The notes under the pieces were generated by a model. The model was not told the DNA's origin and did not search any database. It saw only the letters and a list, made by a program, of their open reading frames with translations. The position numbers were made by a program, and so were the translations under genes. Positions 41,775 to 51,447 of a DNA stretch of 64,000 nucleotides are shown piece after piece. The stretch's first letter is position 1, and every line of letters begins with the position of its first letter. The stretch comes from Flavobacteriales bacterium. Lineage in GTDB: Bacteria; Bacteroidota; Bacteroidia; Flavobacteriales_E; Vicingaceae. Location: contig NVUQ01000014.1 in the NCBI GenBank assembly GCA_002401955.1, positions 1 to 64,000 on the forward strand, given 5' to 3'.

Positions 41775-43340
41775 TTAATATTTTTCTATGGTTTGAGATC
41801 CAATAATAAGGTTTGAATTAAGTGCTATTTTATAATCTATATGCCGGCTTTTACTTAAATCCATTTTGCTAATAATATCTTTATAGCTAATGTCTTTGGG
41901 TGAAAAAATAACTTCATTAATGCCGTAAATGGAAATTAAATCGGGCAATTGATGTAGTTTTCCAATGTATTTTTTTGAATCATTTTCATTAGCAGTATTG
42001 TTCTTTTTTAAAGCTAAAGTGTTTACTGAAGGTTGCTTTTTTAGGATATCTTTTTTTATTGATTCAATAAAATTTTCACTTCCTGCTATTATAGTCGTTT
42101 TTACGGTTTCTTTACGGAGCTTTATTTTTTCATAATAATCAAGCACCAATCTACTAATAGGAATAACAGTAAGAATTAATCCAATAATACTTACTAAATA
42201 CTTTATTGAAAAAGAAGCTGATTCAGGAAAAGAGAAATTTATGCTAAATAACAGTGCAGCACCAATAAATACGCCTAAAAAAGTCTTTTTTAGACTTAAG
42301 TTTTTTGAATATCCGCCAGTAATTGCAATACCAATTAAAAAGGAAATAAATACTGCAAGAACATTTAATATTCCATATTCATTAGTAAATTCAATTTGAT
42401 TTGGAAAACCTACATAAGGTTTAACATAGTTGAATAGAATTAAAGCTATAGTAATGAGTGAAATATCTATTAATGGTAGTTTTAATCTTGCAATATAACG
42501 ACCTAATATGGCTAAAAATGCTTTTAAATAAACACCTATGTTTATAAAGAATGAAAATGCTTTAGCTTTTTTTGCGAAGTGTTTTTTAGAGAAAATAATC
42601 ATTGCATTGTAAAAAACAAATACGTAGTTGATGTTCCCTTTTTTTGTGCTTTCTCCTTTGTAGTGAATTATTTTAACGGTTGGTAAATAATAATTTTTGT
42701 GTCCAGCTAACGTTATCCTGTAAGATAAATCAATGTCTTCTCCATACATAAAAAAAGCTTCATCTAAATGACCTACTTCATCTAAAACAGATTTTCTCAT
42801 CCACATAAAAGCACCAGAAAGCACATCTATTTCGTTGGTGTCGTTTTCTTTTAAATACGCTAAGTGGTATTTAGCAAATATTTTTGAAGTTGGGAAAATA
42901 TTAGATAAACCAAATAATTTATAAAACGAAACTGATGGAGTAGGTAATCCTCTTTTAGATTCTGGTAAAAAAACACCATTTCCATCAATCATTTTAACAC
43001 CTAATCCACCACCATTAGGATGGGCATCCATAAATTGGATACATTTTTCAAAACCATCTTCTTCTACAACCGTATCAGGGTTTAATAATAAAACATACTT
43101 ACCTTTTGATATTTCTATGGCTTGGTTATTGGCTTTAGAAAAACCAACATTTTCTTTGTTATGAATTAAGGTAACTTCAGGAAATTGTTCTCTAACCATT
43201 GTCAAAGAATCATCGGTAGAATCGTTATCTACAACAAAAACTTCGGCTGTAATATTTGCTGTTGCTTTATTTACAGAAAGTAAACATTGCTCTAAAAAAT
43301 GTCTTACATTATAATTAACTATGATAATGGATAGTTGCAT
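41775..43340 (-). CDS. Glycosyltransferase family 2 fused to a polytopic and Rossmann-type half
   Basis: A 521-residue protein. The N-terminal domain (about residues 1-225) is a GT-A family 2 glycosyltransferase with FVVDNDSTDDS, the NPDTVV motif near 90 and the GEDIDLSYR motif near 197. Then come about five membrane helices (270-395) and a C-terminal Rossmann-like domain (about 405-515, KTTIIAGSENFIESI, GINEVIFSP) like the N-terminal half of polyprenyl-phosphate sugar transferases, but without their catalytic half. The acceptor is probably a lipid-linked or envelope glycan. It starts 0-1 bp after recR and is followed at 2 bp by a barrel gene. Confidence 0.75.
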   Translation of the reverse strand: MQLSIIIVNYNVRHFLEQCLLSVNKATANITAEVFVVDNDSTDDSLTMVREQFPEVTLIHNKENVGFSKANNQAIEISKGKYVLLLNPDTVVEEDGFEKCIQFMDAHPNGGGLGVKMIDGNGVFLPESKRGLPTPSVSFYKLFGLSNIFPTSKIFAKYHLAYLKENDTNEIDVLSGAFMWMRKSVLDEVGHLDEAFFMYGEDIDLSYRITLAGHKNYYLPTVKIIHYKGESTKKGNINYVFVFYNAMIIFSKKHFAKKAKAFSFFINIGVYLKAFLAILGRYIARLKLPLIDISLITIALILFNYVKPYVGFPNQIEFTNEYGILNVLAVFISFLIGIAITGGYSKNLSLKKTFLGVFIGAALLFSINFSFPESASFSIKYLVSIIGLILTVIPISRLVLDYYEKIKLRKETVKTTIIAGSENFIESIKKDILKKQPSVNTLALKKNNTANENDSKKYIGKLHQLPDLISIYGINEVIFSPKDISYKDIISKMDLSKSRHIDYKIALNSNLIIGSQTIEKY

Positions 43341-43967
43341 TTATTTTAGTACCAATGTACTTTTAAAAGGAATCCTATTTAATAAAGATCTACCTAAGGT
43401 TAATTCGTCTGTGTATTCTATTTCATCTCCTATACCAACACCTCTAGCAATAGTGGTAACATTAATATCTAAATGAGCCAATTTTTTATAGATGTAAAAA
43501 TTAGTAGCATCCCCTTCCATGGTAGTACTTAATGCCATTATTATTTCTGTTGGTTTAATAATGTTAATTCTTTCAATAAGCTCTGGAATTTTAATATCGT
43601 TTGGTCCAATTCCATCCATAGGAGAAATAATTCCACCAAGTACATGGAACTTACCTTGGAATTGATTTGTTCTTTCAATAGCAATCACATCTAAAATATT
43701 TTCTACCACACAAATTATATTATTACTCCTTGATGGGTTTAAACATAAAGAACACGTTATTGTATCAGAAATATTGTGACAAGAATTACAATATTGAATT
43801 TGATTACTTAATTGAATAAATGCATTACCAAACGCCTCAATTTCTTGTGAATCTCTATTTAAGAGTTGTAGTATTAACCTTAATGCAGTTTTATTCCCTA
43901 TTCCAGGTAAAGATGCTAGCTTTTCTACTGCATTATTAAATGATAGGGATGAAATTTGAGAATTCAT
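43341..43967 (-). CDS. recR: Recombination protein RecR
   Basis: A 208-residue RecR, which with RecF and RecO loads RecA onto gaps. It has the helix-hairpin-helix start (LASLPGIGNKTALRLILQLL), the zinc-binding CNSC / CSLC cysteines near residues 57-75 and the Toprim core (ICVVENILDVIAIE, and later MALSTTMEGDATNFYIYKKL). The frame is complete. A glycosyltransferase gene begins at its end, an unexpected partner for a repair gene. A strong hairpin closes pruA upstream. Confidence 0.93.
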   Translation of the reverse strand: MNSQISSLSFNNAVEKLASLPGIGNKTALRLILQLLNRDSQEIEAFGNAFIQLSNQIQYCNSCHNISDTITCSLCLNPSRSNNIICVVENILDVIAIERTNQFQGKFHVLGGIISPMDGIGPNDIKIPELIERINIIKPTEIIMALSTTMEGDATNFYIYKKLAHLDINVTTIARGVGIGDEIEYTDELTLGRSLLNRIPFKSTLVLK

Positions 43968-44016
43968 AAAAGAGGTGCTAAAGTTTCATTTGTTTAGGGG
44001 GAAAGGGATTAAAAGT

Positions 44017-44043
44017 GGACGTATCATTTTTTATGATACGTCC
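44017..44043 (-). terminator. Terminator of pruA
   Basis: GGACGTATCAT and ATGATACGTCC form a perfect 11-bp stem around TTTTT, 11 bp past the pruA stop. The minus-strand tail ACTTTTAAT is weakly T-rich. This is the strongest hairpin in the window. Confidence 0.7.
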
Positions 44044-44054
44044 ATATTATTTAT

Positions 44055-45680
44055 TTATCCTAAAAATGGATATCTATAATCTGTTGGCGGAACCAATGTT
44101 TCTTTAAATGTTCTTGGGCTTACCCATCTAACTAAGTTTAAATAAGAACCTGCTTTATCATTTGTTCCTGATCCACGTGCACCACCAAATGGTTGTTGTC
44201 CTACAACAGCTCCAGTTGGTTTATCATTAATGTAGAAATTTCCTGCAGCATTTTGTAATTTTTCTGTTGCTGTAACAATAGCATACCTTTCTTGAGCGAA
44301 TATAGCTCCAGTTAATGCATAATCGGAAGTCTCATCTAATAAATCTAAAGTTTCTTCATATTTATCTTCATCATAAACATAAATGGTAACAACAGGTCCG
44401 AAAATTTCTTCGCACATTGTTCTAAATTTCGGATTGGTAGTTAGAACTACTGTTGGCTCAATAAAGTACCCTACGGTTTTATCATAACCACCACCACAAA
44501 TAATTTCAGCATCATCTTGTTCTTTTACATAGTCGATGAATCCTGCAATTTTATCGAAACTTCTTTCATCAATCACTGCATTTACATAATTGCTGTAATC
44601 TTCTGGAGTTCCTGTTTTAATAGAAGCAACATCTTCTTTTACATAAGCTAAAATTTCATCAGAAAGGTTAGAAGGTAAATAAACTCTTGAAGAAGCAGAG
44701 CATTTTTGACCTTGGAATTCAAAAGAACCTCTTACAATTCCTGTTGAAACCTGTTTGGCAACAGCAGATTTGTGAGCGATAATAAAATCTTTACCACCAG
44801 TTTCTCCTACAATTCTTGGGTAAGATCTATAGTTGCTAATGTTGTTGCCTATTTCTTTCCATAAGTGTTGGAATACAGCGGTAGAACCTGTAAAGTGTAA
44901 ACCAGCAAAATCTCTGTGTTTAAATACTACATCACCAGCAGCAGGCCCGTCACAATAAACGATGTTAATAACACCATCTGGTAAACCAGCAGCTTTAAAC
45001 AACTCCATAATTACTTGAGCAGAATAAATTTGAGTGTCAGAAGGTTTCCAAACAACAACGTTACCCATCATAACTGGTGCAGCACACAAGTTAGCCGCAA
45101 TAGAAGTAAAGTTAAATGGTGTAATGGCAAAAATAAAACCTTCAAGAGGTCTATATTCTAACCTGTTCCATAAACCTAATGGTGATTCTGGTTGTTCAGA
45201 ATAAACATCAGCCATATACTGAACGTTAAATCTAAAGAAATCAATCATCTCACAAGCAGCATCAATTTCTGCTTGAAAAGCATTTTTACTTTGCCCCAAC
45301 ATTGTTGCAGCATTCATTTTAGCTCTAAATGGTCCAGCCAATAATTCAGCACATTTTAAGAAAATGGCAGCTCTATCTTGCCATGGTGTATTTGCCCATT
45401 TTTCACGAGCAGCCAATGCTGCATCAATTGCTTGTTGTACATGTGTTGCATCTCCCATATGGAAATTACCTAGGTTATGAGCGTGCTCATGTGGCGGATG
45501 CATAGAAACAGTGTTCCCTGTTCTAACTTCCTTACCTCCAATAATCATTGGAGCATCTATTTGCTGTGATTTTAATTCTGCAACTGCAGCTTGTAATTCT
45601 TCTTTTTCTGAACTTCCTGGAGCATAACCCATAATTGGTTCATTCTCAGCAATGGGAGGTGTAAAAAATGCGTTTGCCAT
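44055..45680 (-). CDS. pruA: L-glutamate gamma-semialdehyde dehydrogenase
   Basis: A 541-residue aldehyde dehydrogenase of the 1-pyrroline-5-carboxylate dehydrogenase type, the second step of proline breakdown to glutamate. Visible are the NAD-binding NVVVWKPSDTQIYSA segment, the general base in VGETGGKDF (Glu near 290) and the catalytic Cys in FEFQGQKCSASSRVY near 325. Length and the end (PPTDYRYPFLG) suit the family. A -7 box TAAATTTG (45723-45730, minus) may drive it. PutA-type proline dehydrogenase is not adjacent. Confidence 0.93.
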   Translation of the reverse strand: MANAFFTPPIAENEPIMGYAPGSSEKEELQAAVAELKSQQIDAPMIIGGKEVRTGNTVSMHPPHEHAHNLGNFHMGDATHVQQAIDAALAAREKWANTPWQDRAAIFLKCAELLAGPFRAKMNAATMLGQSKNAFQAEIDAACEMIDFFRFNVQYMADVYSEQPESPLGLWNRLEYRPLEGFIFAITPFNFTSIAANLCAAPVMMGNVVVWKPSDTQIYSAQVIMELFKAAGLPDGVINIVYCDGPAAGDVVFKHRDFAGLHFTGSTAVFQHLWKEIGNNISNYRSYPRIVGETGGKDFIIAHKSAVAKQVSTGIVRGSFEFQGQKCSASSRVYLPSNLSDEILAYVKEDVASIKTGTPEDYSNYVNAVIDERSFDKIAGFIDYVKEQDDAEIICGGGYDKTVGYFIEPTVVLTTNPKFRTMCEEIFGPVVTIYVYDEDKYEETLDLLDETSDYALTGAIFAQERYAIVTATEKLQNAAGNFYINDKPTGAVVGQQPFGGARGSGTNDKAGSYLNLVRWVSPRTFKETLVPPTDYRYPFLG

Positions 45681-45722
45681 GTTATATCTTTTTTAAATAT
45701 ATGTGTATTAATTTTTGAGAAA

Positions 45723-45730
45723 CAAATTTA
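45723..45730 (-). promoter_or_regulatory. -7 promoter box (TAAATTTG) for pruA
   Basis: TAAATTTG on the minus strand, 42 bp upstream of the pruA ATG. Sequence match only; no obvious -33 element. Confidence 0.4.
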
Positions 45731-45754
45731 TTAATAATAAGAAGAATAAAAGGC

Positions 45755-46603
45755 TTATTTCTTTTTGATTAATCTTAATAGGATTCCTCCAATAATCAAA
45801 AAGAGAAAGCTAAATTTCATCATTGATTTATCATGATGATATTCAGGTCTAAGTCGAGGCACCATACTCCTTAATACTTGATAGTTATTAATTTGGTCAA
45901 ATTCTTTTTGAATTTCAATGAGTTCCATTTTTGCAATCGTTTTTTCTTTTATCAAAATAGAAGGATCAAATACGGTGGTTAAACTATTATCGTTGTTAGT
46001 TTTTAAAAAAGAATTGATTTTTATTTGCATACTATCAAGAGCATTTATTTTGGAGATAAGATCTATTTTTTTTTGTTTAAGAACTTTGATATTGTTCTTT
46101 TTTACATTTGCAGAATATTCGTTGTTTTCTAAATAATTAAGGATGAATTTTTCACTATTACTAAACTCTTTGTTTGAAGTAGAATATACGGCTATTCTAA
46201 ATGGTTCCAACCGTCTTAAGGAATCAAACGTTTGATTCTTATCATCTTCTTTATAGGGATAGATAAAATCAATGTTTTTGATGTGTATAAAATCTTCTTC
46301 AGATAATCCTATTTTTGCTAATTCTTCTGCATTTCCATCCTGAATTAAGGTAAGTAAAGAACTAATAAGATGTTCGTTAGAAGGATTGTCGAGTATATTT
46401 GACTTAACGGTCATTTCAGACCTATATATAGGAATGTTTTTTGATGTTTTATAATAACCTAAAGCTGCACCTATAATTAGGAATAAAATAAACCAAATTT
46501 TATTCCTAAAAACAAAGGAGAATTCATGTTTTATACGGAGGTATAAAGAAGTCTTTTTTAATTGTTTTACAAGTTTTATCAAGTCAATTTCATCCTCTTG
46601 CAT
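45755..46603 (-). CDS. Wzz-like chain-length determinant
   Basis: A 282-residue membrane protein with one helix near residues 35-52, a coiled-coil-rich periplasmic domain (about 60-250) and a second helix at the C-terminus (FSFLFLIIGGILL), the layout of Wzz/polysaccharide co-polymerases that set glycan chain length. The cytoplasmic tail has no tyrosine-kinase domain. It is transcribed away from the Wzx gene, so the two share a divergent region of about 78 bp. Confidence 0.75.
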   Translation of the reverse strand: MQEDEIDLIKLVKQLKKTSLYLRIKHEFSFVFRNKIWFILFLIIGAALGYYKTSKNIPIYRSEMTVKSNILDNPSNEHLISSLLTLIQDGNAEELAKIGLSEEDFIHIKNIDFIYPYKEDDKNQTFDSLRRLEPFRIAVYSTSNKEFSNSEKFILNYLENNEYSANVKKNNIKVLKQKKIDLISKINALDSMQIKINSFLKTNNDNSLTTVFDPSILIKEKTIAKMELIEIQKEFDQINNYQVLRSMVPRLRPEYHHDKSMMKFSFLFLIIGGILLRLIKKK

Positions 46604-46654
46604 TTCGAGTAAGTTATAAAATTAATACAGCTGCGAATTTAGTTATTAAATGTA

Positions 46655-46662
46655 TACTTTTG
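46655..46662 (+). promoter_or_regulatory. -7 promoter box (TACTTTTG) for the polysaccharide cluster
   Basis: TACTTTTG fits TAnnTTTG, 19 bp before the flippase ATG at 46682. Because the following genes are nearly all overlapping or closely spaced, this may drive much of the 15.7-kb cluster. Confidence 0.5.
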
Positions 46663-46681
46663 TGAAAATCAAAGGATATTA

Positions 46682-48013
46682 ATGATTCAGCAATACCTTA
46701 AGTCGATATTCTCCAATCAAGGTTTTAGTAAATACTTTTCGAATACTGCATGGTTGTTTAGTGAAAAAATTCTTCGAATTTTTGTTGGCTTATTTGTTGG
46801 AGTCTGGGTGGCTAGGTATTTAGGACCAGATCAATTTGGAATTTTTAATTACGCCATTAGTTTTGCAGGGTTATTTACAACAATAGCAACTTTAGGTTTG
46901 GATGGGATAGTGATAAGAGAACTTGTTAGGGATGATAGAAAAAGAGATGTTTTATTGGGAACTTCTTTTTATTTAAAATTGATAGGAGCATTACTAACTT
47001 TAATTTTGATTGCTGTTTCAATTCAGTTTACTAATAATGAGGAAATAACCAATATTTATATTTTTATTATTGCATCAAGTACCATTTTTCAGAGTTTTAA
47101 TGTTGTTGATTTTTATTTTCAATCAAAAGTCTTATCCAAATATGTAGTGTATGCTAATATTGCATCTTTAACTATATCTTCCATATTAAAAATAGGCTTA
47201 ATTTTAGTAGAAGCTCCGTTATATGCTTTTGTAATGGTTTTTGTTGCTGATGTTGTTGTTATAACTGTAGGACTTTTATATTACTATGTAAAACAAAATT
47301 TGAAGATTTCAAATTGGAAGTTTGAAAGGAGCGTAGCACAGAGATTACTTAAAGATAGTTGGCCGTTAATTTTATCTGGAATTGTAATATCTATTTATAT
47401 GAAAATAGATCAAGTTATGATTAAAGAAATGATAGGCGATGGAGCTGTAGGTAATTATGCAGCTGCTGTTAGAATTAGTGAGGCATGGTATTTTGTTCCT
47501 ATGGTTATATGTGCATCATTATTTCCAGCTATTATTAATGCAAAAGATAGAGATGAGTTAGTCTATACAAAGCGACTTCAGCAGCTTTATGATTTTATGG
47601 TTTGGATTTCTGTAGTTATTGCTATCCCAATGACTTTTTTAAGTGTTTGGATAATTGATTTACTTTTTGGTAAAGAATATGCTGATGCCGGTAATGTTCT
47701 TATGATTCATATCTGGACAGGACTTTTTGTTGCCTTAGGTATTGCAAGTGGTAAATGGTTGGTTAATGAAAATTTGCAAAAAATAGCACTTTATAGGACT
47801 TCGGTTGGAGCTATTTTTAACATAGCATTAAATTATATTTTAATTCAAAAATTTCAAATTATTGGAGCTGCAATTAGTACATTAGTCGCTCAAATTATTG
47901 CAGCTTATATGTTTGATTTGTTTCATAATAAAACTCGTGTAACTTTTGTGATGAAGACAAAGTCTTTGTTATTTGTTAGTTTGTTTAAAAAGATACTTCA
48001 ATATGGTAGATAA
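46682..48013 (+). CDS. Wzx-type polysaccharide flippase
   Basis: A 443-residue protein with about 12-14 membrane helices of the MATE/MVF-type oligosaccharide flippase superfamily. It should move the lipid-linked repeat unit from the cytoplasmic to the periplasmic face. The first cytoplasmic NTAWLFSEKILRIFVGLFVG and the RYLGPDQFGIFNYAISF segment are typical of Wzx. It is the first gene of the plus-strand cluster and overlaps the next by 11 bp. Confidence 0.85.
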   Translation: MIQQYLKSIFSNQGFSKYFSNTAWLFSEKILRIFVGLFVGVWVARYLGPDQFGIFNYAISFAGLFTTIATLGLDGIVIRELVRDDRKRDVLLGTSFYLKLIGALLTLILIAVSIQFTNNEEITNIYIFIIASSTIFQSFNVVDFYFQSKVLSKYVVYANIASLTISSILKIGLILVEAPLYAFVMVFVADVVVITVGLLYYYVKQNLKISNWKFERSVAQRLLKDSWPLILSGIVISIYMKIDQVMIKEMIGDGAVGNYAAAVRISEAWYFVPMVICASLFPAIINAKDRDELVYTKRLQQLYDFMVWISVVIAIPMTFLSVWIIDLLFGKEYADAGNVLMIHIWTGLFVALGIASGKWLVNENLQKIALYRTSVGAIFNIALNYILIQKFQIIGAAISTLVAQIIAAYMFDLFHNKTRVTFVMKTKSLLFVSLFKKILQYGR

Positions 48014-48791
48014 AATTTATCAATTATATGCAATGCTTTTCTCAAGGAGCAGGTTTTATAAAATGAATAAGTTCCTTTATTATTTGAGCTTAAAAGGGAT
48101 GGGTGTTCTTAATTACAAAGACGATTTTATTAGTGGTGAAGAGAAATTTATCGCAAACTATTTTTTAGGGTTGGATAGCCCTGTAGTATTTGATGTTGGA
48201 GCTAATGTAGGGAATTACTCTAAAAAGCTTTTAACTTCACAAAAAGATATTACTGTATATGCTTTTGAACCACACCCAAAGACATATGTAAATTTAACGG
48301 CTAATATTGAGGCTTCAAATTTTAAATCATTTAATGTTGGAGTAGGAAAAGAAAAGGGTGAATTCGAATTATTCGATTATTTAGATCAAGATGGATCATC
48401 TCACGCTTCATTGTATAAAGAAGTTATAGAAGATATTCATAAAAGAGAATCAGTTAAACACTTGGTGTCAATAATAAGTTTAGATGAGTTTGTATTGGAA
48501 CATAATGTGGGAGTTATTGATCTTTTAAAAATTGATACAGAAGGAAATGAATTAAATGTGCTAAAAGGGTTTTCAAAACATATAGAAAATAAGAATGTTA
48601 AGGCTATTCATTTTGAGTTTAATGAAATGAATATAGCGAGTAAAACTAGTTTCAAAGATTTTTGGGATTTATTGCCTAACTACACGTTTTATAGGTTGTT
48701 ACCAGGAGGTAGAATGTTGGAGCTAAAAAGTTATGCTCCCATTTTGTGCGAGATATATGCCTATCAAAACATTATTGCCATTTTAAAATAA
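48003..48791 (+). CDS. FkbM-family methyltransferase
   Basis: A 262-residue SAM-dependent methyltransferase of the FkbM family. The ATG at 48003 (MVDKIYQLYAM) is chosen; the frame starts at 47973. The SAM-binding motif is VVFDVGANVGNYSKKLL and the acidic DLLKIDTEGNELNVLKG motif follows near residue 180. It probably O-methylates a sugar of the repeat unit. It overlaps the flippase gene by 11 bp. Confidence 0.82.
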   Translation: MVDKIYQLYAMLFSRSRFYKMNKFLYYLSLKGMGVLNYKDDFISGEEKFIANYFLGLDSPVVFDVGANVGNYSKKLLTSQKDITVYAFEPHPKTYVNLTANIEASNFKSFNVGVGKEKGEFELFDYLDQDGSSHASLYKEVIEDIHKRESVKHLVSIISLDEFVLEHNVGVIDLLKIDTEGNELNVLKGFSKHIENKNVKAIHFEFNEMNIASKTSFKDFWDLLPNYTFYRLLPGGRMLELKSYAPILCEIYAYQNIIAILK

Positions 48792-48798
48792 AAAATAA

Positions 48799-49689
48799 AT
48801 GTTAGCTCCTATCGTCTTATTTGTTTATAATCGTTTGTGGCATACGCAGCAAACTATAGATGCATTGCTAAAGAATGAATTAGCAAAAGACAGCAAGCTT
48901 TACATATATGCTGATGCAGCAAAAAAAAAGGAAAATATAACTGACGTAGAGAAAGTTAGAGAATATATAAAAACTATAAATGGATTTTTTGATGTTGAAA
49001 TAATAGAAAGAGAATACAATTATGGCTTAGCAAACTCAATAATTGATGGGGTAACTAACGTAGTAAACAAATATGGTAAAATTATTGTTTTAGAAGATGA
49101 TTTGGTTACTAGTCCTTACTTTCTTAATTATATGAATGAAGGGTTAGAGTTGTATGAAGATGAAGATAAAGTAGCTTGTATACACGGTTATACCTTTCCA
49201 GTATCAGAACTTAATAGAACTTTTTTTATAAAAGGCACCGACTGCTGGGGTTGGGCTACATGGAGTAGAGCTTGGGATATTTTTGATGAAGATGGAGCAA
49301 AATTGTTGAGTGAGTTGGAAGATAAAAAACTGACAGAAGATTTTGACTTTGATAATACTTACCCTTATACCAAAATGTTAAGAGATCAAATAATAGGAAA
49401 GAATGATTCTTGGGCAATTAGATGGAGAGCTGCAGCTTATTTAAAAGACATGCTTACTTTGTATAGTGCTGAGTCATACATTCAAAATATAGGGAATGAT
49501 AATAGTGGAACCCACAGTGATAAAACAGATGATTTTAGCGTTAAACTTCTGGAAAAACATCATAGGTTAGGAAAAATAAAAATAATAGAAGATGAGGATG
49601 CTCGAATAAAAATTGGATATTTTTACGATAAAATTCGCCCAAGTTTTTTTAAAAAAGTAAATGCAAAAATTAAATCAATTTTAAAATGA
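48799..49689 (+). CDS. Glycosyltransferase (GT2/GnT-I-like)
   Basis: A 296-residue glycosyltransferase with a GT-A-like fold. The opening APIVLFVYNRLWHTQQTIDALLKNE, the IIVLEDDLVTSPYFLNYMN motif (EDD as the likely metal-binding site, near residue 98) and GTDCWGWATWSRAWDIF resemble families related to N-acetylglucosaminyltransferase I. Donor and acceptor are unknown. The next gene overlaps it by 4 bp. Confidence 0.75.
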   Translation: MLAPIVLFVYNRLWHTQQTIDALLKNELAKDSKLYIYADAAKKKENITDVEKVREYIKTINGFFDVEIIEREYNYGLANSIIDGVTNVVNKYGKIIVLEDDLVTSPYFLNYMNEGLELYEDEDKVACIHGYTFPVSELNRTFFIKGTDCWGWATWSRAWDIFDEDGAKLLSELEDKKLTEDFDFDNTYPYTKMLRDQIIGKNDSWAIRWRAAAYLKDMLTLYSAESYIQNIGNDNSGTHSDKTDDFSVKLLEKHHRLGKIKIIEDEDARIKIGYFYDKIRPSFFKKVNAKIKSILK

Positions 49690-50510
49690 AAACGATTTTA
49701 AAAAAAATAGTTCCTCCATTATTTATTGACGGATTAAAGTTGATGAAAAGAGAACAATATGGATGGTTTGGAGACTTTCAGAATTGGATAGACGCAGAAA
49801 AAGAATCAACTGGATATAATCAAACAGAAATATTAGAGAAAGTAAAAAGCTCTTTGTTGAAGGTGAAAAATGGTGAAGCTGTTTATGAGCGTGACAGTGT
49901 TGTTTTTGATGAAGTCGAATATTTTTGGACACTTTTAAGTACACTAATGTTTGTTGCGGCAAAATCTAAAGGGCATTTAAACTTATTGGATTTTGGGGGT
50001 AGTTTAGGGTCGACCTATTATCAAAATAAGAAATTTTTGGATGAATTGTCAAAGGTGTCATGGGGTATCGTGGAACAAAAGCATTTTGTGGAAATTGGGA
50101 AAGAATCATTCGAAAATGATGTTCTAGTCTTTCATGATAACATAACAGCTTGTAAAAAGGCTAAAAATCCAAACGTCATTCTATTGTCGGGTGTTATCCA
50201 ATATTTGGAGGAACCTTACAAAATGTTAGAGAATATAATAGCTCAAGATTTTGAATTTATTATTTTTGACCTAACACCTTTTACGGTATCCGATAATGAT
50301 AGAATTACTATACAAAAAGTGAGCCCTGAGATTTATGAAGCCAATTATCCTTGTTGGTTATTATCGTATTCTAAATTTATGGAATCATTATTAAAAAAGT
50401 ATGAAGTAATTGAGGAGTTTCAAAGCATGAAAGATTTTAAAATTAGCATTAAAAATAAATTTGTAGCAGATTACAGGGGGGCTCTATTAAAAAGAAAAAA
50501 TAATGATTAA
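49686..50510 (+). CDS. Methyltransferase, TIGR04325 family
   Basis: A 274-residue SAM-dependent methyltransferase resembling the TIGR04325 group. The GWFGDFQNWIDAEKESTGYN segment and NLLDFGGSLGSTYYQNKKFL SAM-binding loop near residue 100 are characteristic. It probably methylates the glycan or its lipid-linked precursor. It overlaps both neighbours (4 bp upstream, 8 bp downstream). Confidence 0.75.
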   Translation: MKTILKKIVPPLFIDGLKLMKREQYGWFGDFQNWIDAEKESTGYNQTEILEKVKSSLLKVKNGEAVYERDSVVFDEVEYFWTLLSTLMFVAAKSKGHLNLLDFGGSLGSTYYQNKKFLDELSKVSWGIVEQKHFVEIGKESFENDVLVFHDNITACKKAKNPNVILLSGVIQYLEEPYKMLENIIAQDFEFIIFDLTPFTVSDNDRITIQKVSPEIYEANYPCWLLSYSKFMESLLKKYEVIEEFQSMKDFKISIKNKFVADYRGALLKRKNND

Positions 50511-51447
50511 TAAAATTTTAGATCACGAAGAATTAATAAAAAAACCACCAGTTTTAATAGATGTTGGGGCTTCAGGAGATTTACATGCAGAATGGAAAGA
50601 AATTGCAAAATATTCTATTTGCATTGGTTTTGATGGTGATGAAAGAGAAACTGATTTTAGAGAAGAGACAGGTGGAGAATTTAAGAAATTATATGTTTTT
50701 AATAAAATTGTAGCAGAAAAAAAAGGACAAACAGATTTCTATTTAACAAATTCACCTTTCTGCTCAAGTAGAGTAGAACCCAATATGACCGAATTAGATA
50801 ATTGGGCTTTTGGAGGGTTATTTCCTGTTGATAAGAAGATTACAACTGAAGCAACAACTATTAATGACATTTTATCACAATTAAAATTAGATTATATTGA
50901 TTGGTTTAAAACAGATTCTCAAGGAACAGATATGAGAATTTTTACAGCAATAGACCAACCCATTATTGATAAAATGGTAGTTGCTGAATTTGAGCCAGGT
51001 ATTATCAATGCTTATAAACAAGAAGATTTATTGTATTCAATTATTGAATATATGAGTAAGAAAAAATTCTGGATGTCCGATATGGATGTGAAAGGATCTC
51101 AGCGAATATCTCAGAAAAATTTCTTGAAGTACTTTAGTAAATATAAAGATGAATTACACAAATTTAATTATCTAATTAAACCATCATCCTGTTGGGCAGA
51201 AGTAAGTTTTATTAACAACTTTACAGAACAACCTTCTTTAAACAAAAGAGATGTGTTATTAGGTTGTGCCTTAGGTTTGGTGAAAAAACAATATGGTTTT
51301 GTTATTGATTTATCCGAAAAAGGGAGTGAGATTTTTGATGATAAAATTTTTACTGAAATCCTTCATTATACAGTGAGCTTAGTAAAAAGGAGAGAACAAA
51401 CTTTATTCTTTAAAAGAGTAAAAAAGAGATTGCTAGGTTATGTATAA
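50503..51447 (+). CDS. FkbM-like methyltransferase
   Basis: A 314-residue protein like FkbM methyltransferases, with PVLIDVGASGDLHAEWKEIA near residue 15 as the SAM loop and LDYIDWFKTDSQGTDMRIF near 130, a counterpart of the KIDTEG motif in which the glycine-rich turn carries Ser-Gln. About 50 extra residues at the C-terminus have no assignment. This is the second FkbM-type enzyme of the cluster. It overlaps the next gene by 8 bp. Confidence 0.68.
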   Translation: MINKILDHEELIKKPPVLIDVGASGDLHAEWKEIAKYSICIGFDGDERETDFREETGGEFKKLYVFNKIVAEKKGQTDFYLTNSPFCSSRVEPNMTELDNWAFGGLFPVDKKITTEATTINDILSQLKLDYIDWFKTDSQGTDMRIFTAIDQPIIDKMVVAEFEPGIINAYKQEDLLYSIIEYMSKKKFWMSDMDVKGSQRISQKNFLKYFSKYKDELHKFNYLIKPSSCWAEVSFINNFTEQPSLNKRDVLLGCALGLVKKQYGFVIDLSEKGSEIFDDKIFTEILHYTVSLVKRREQTLFFKRVKKRLLGYV

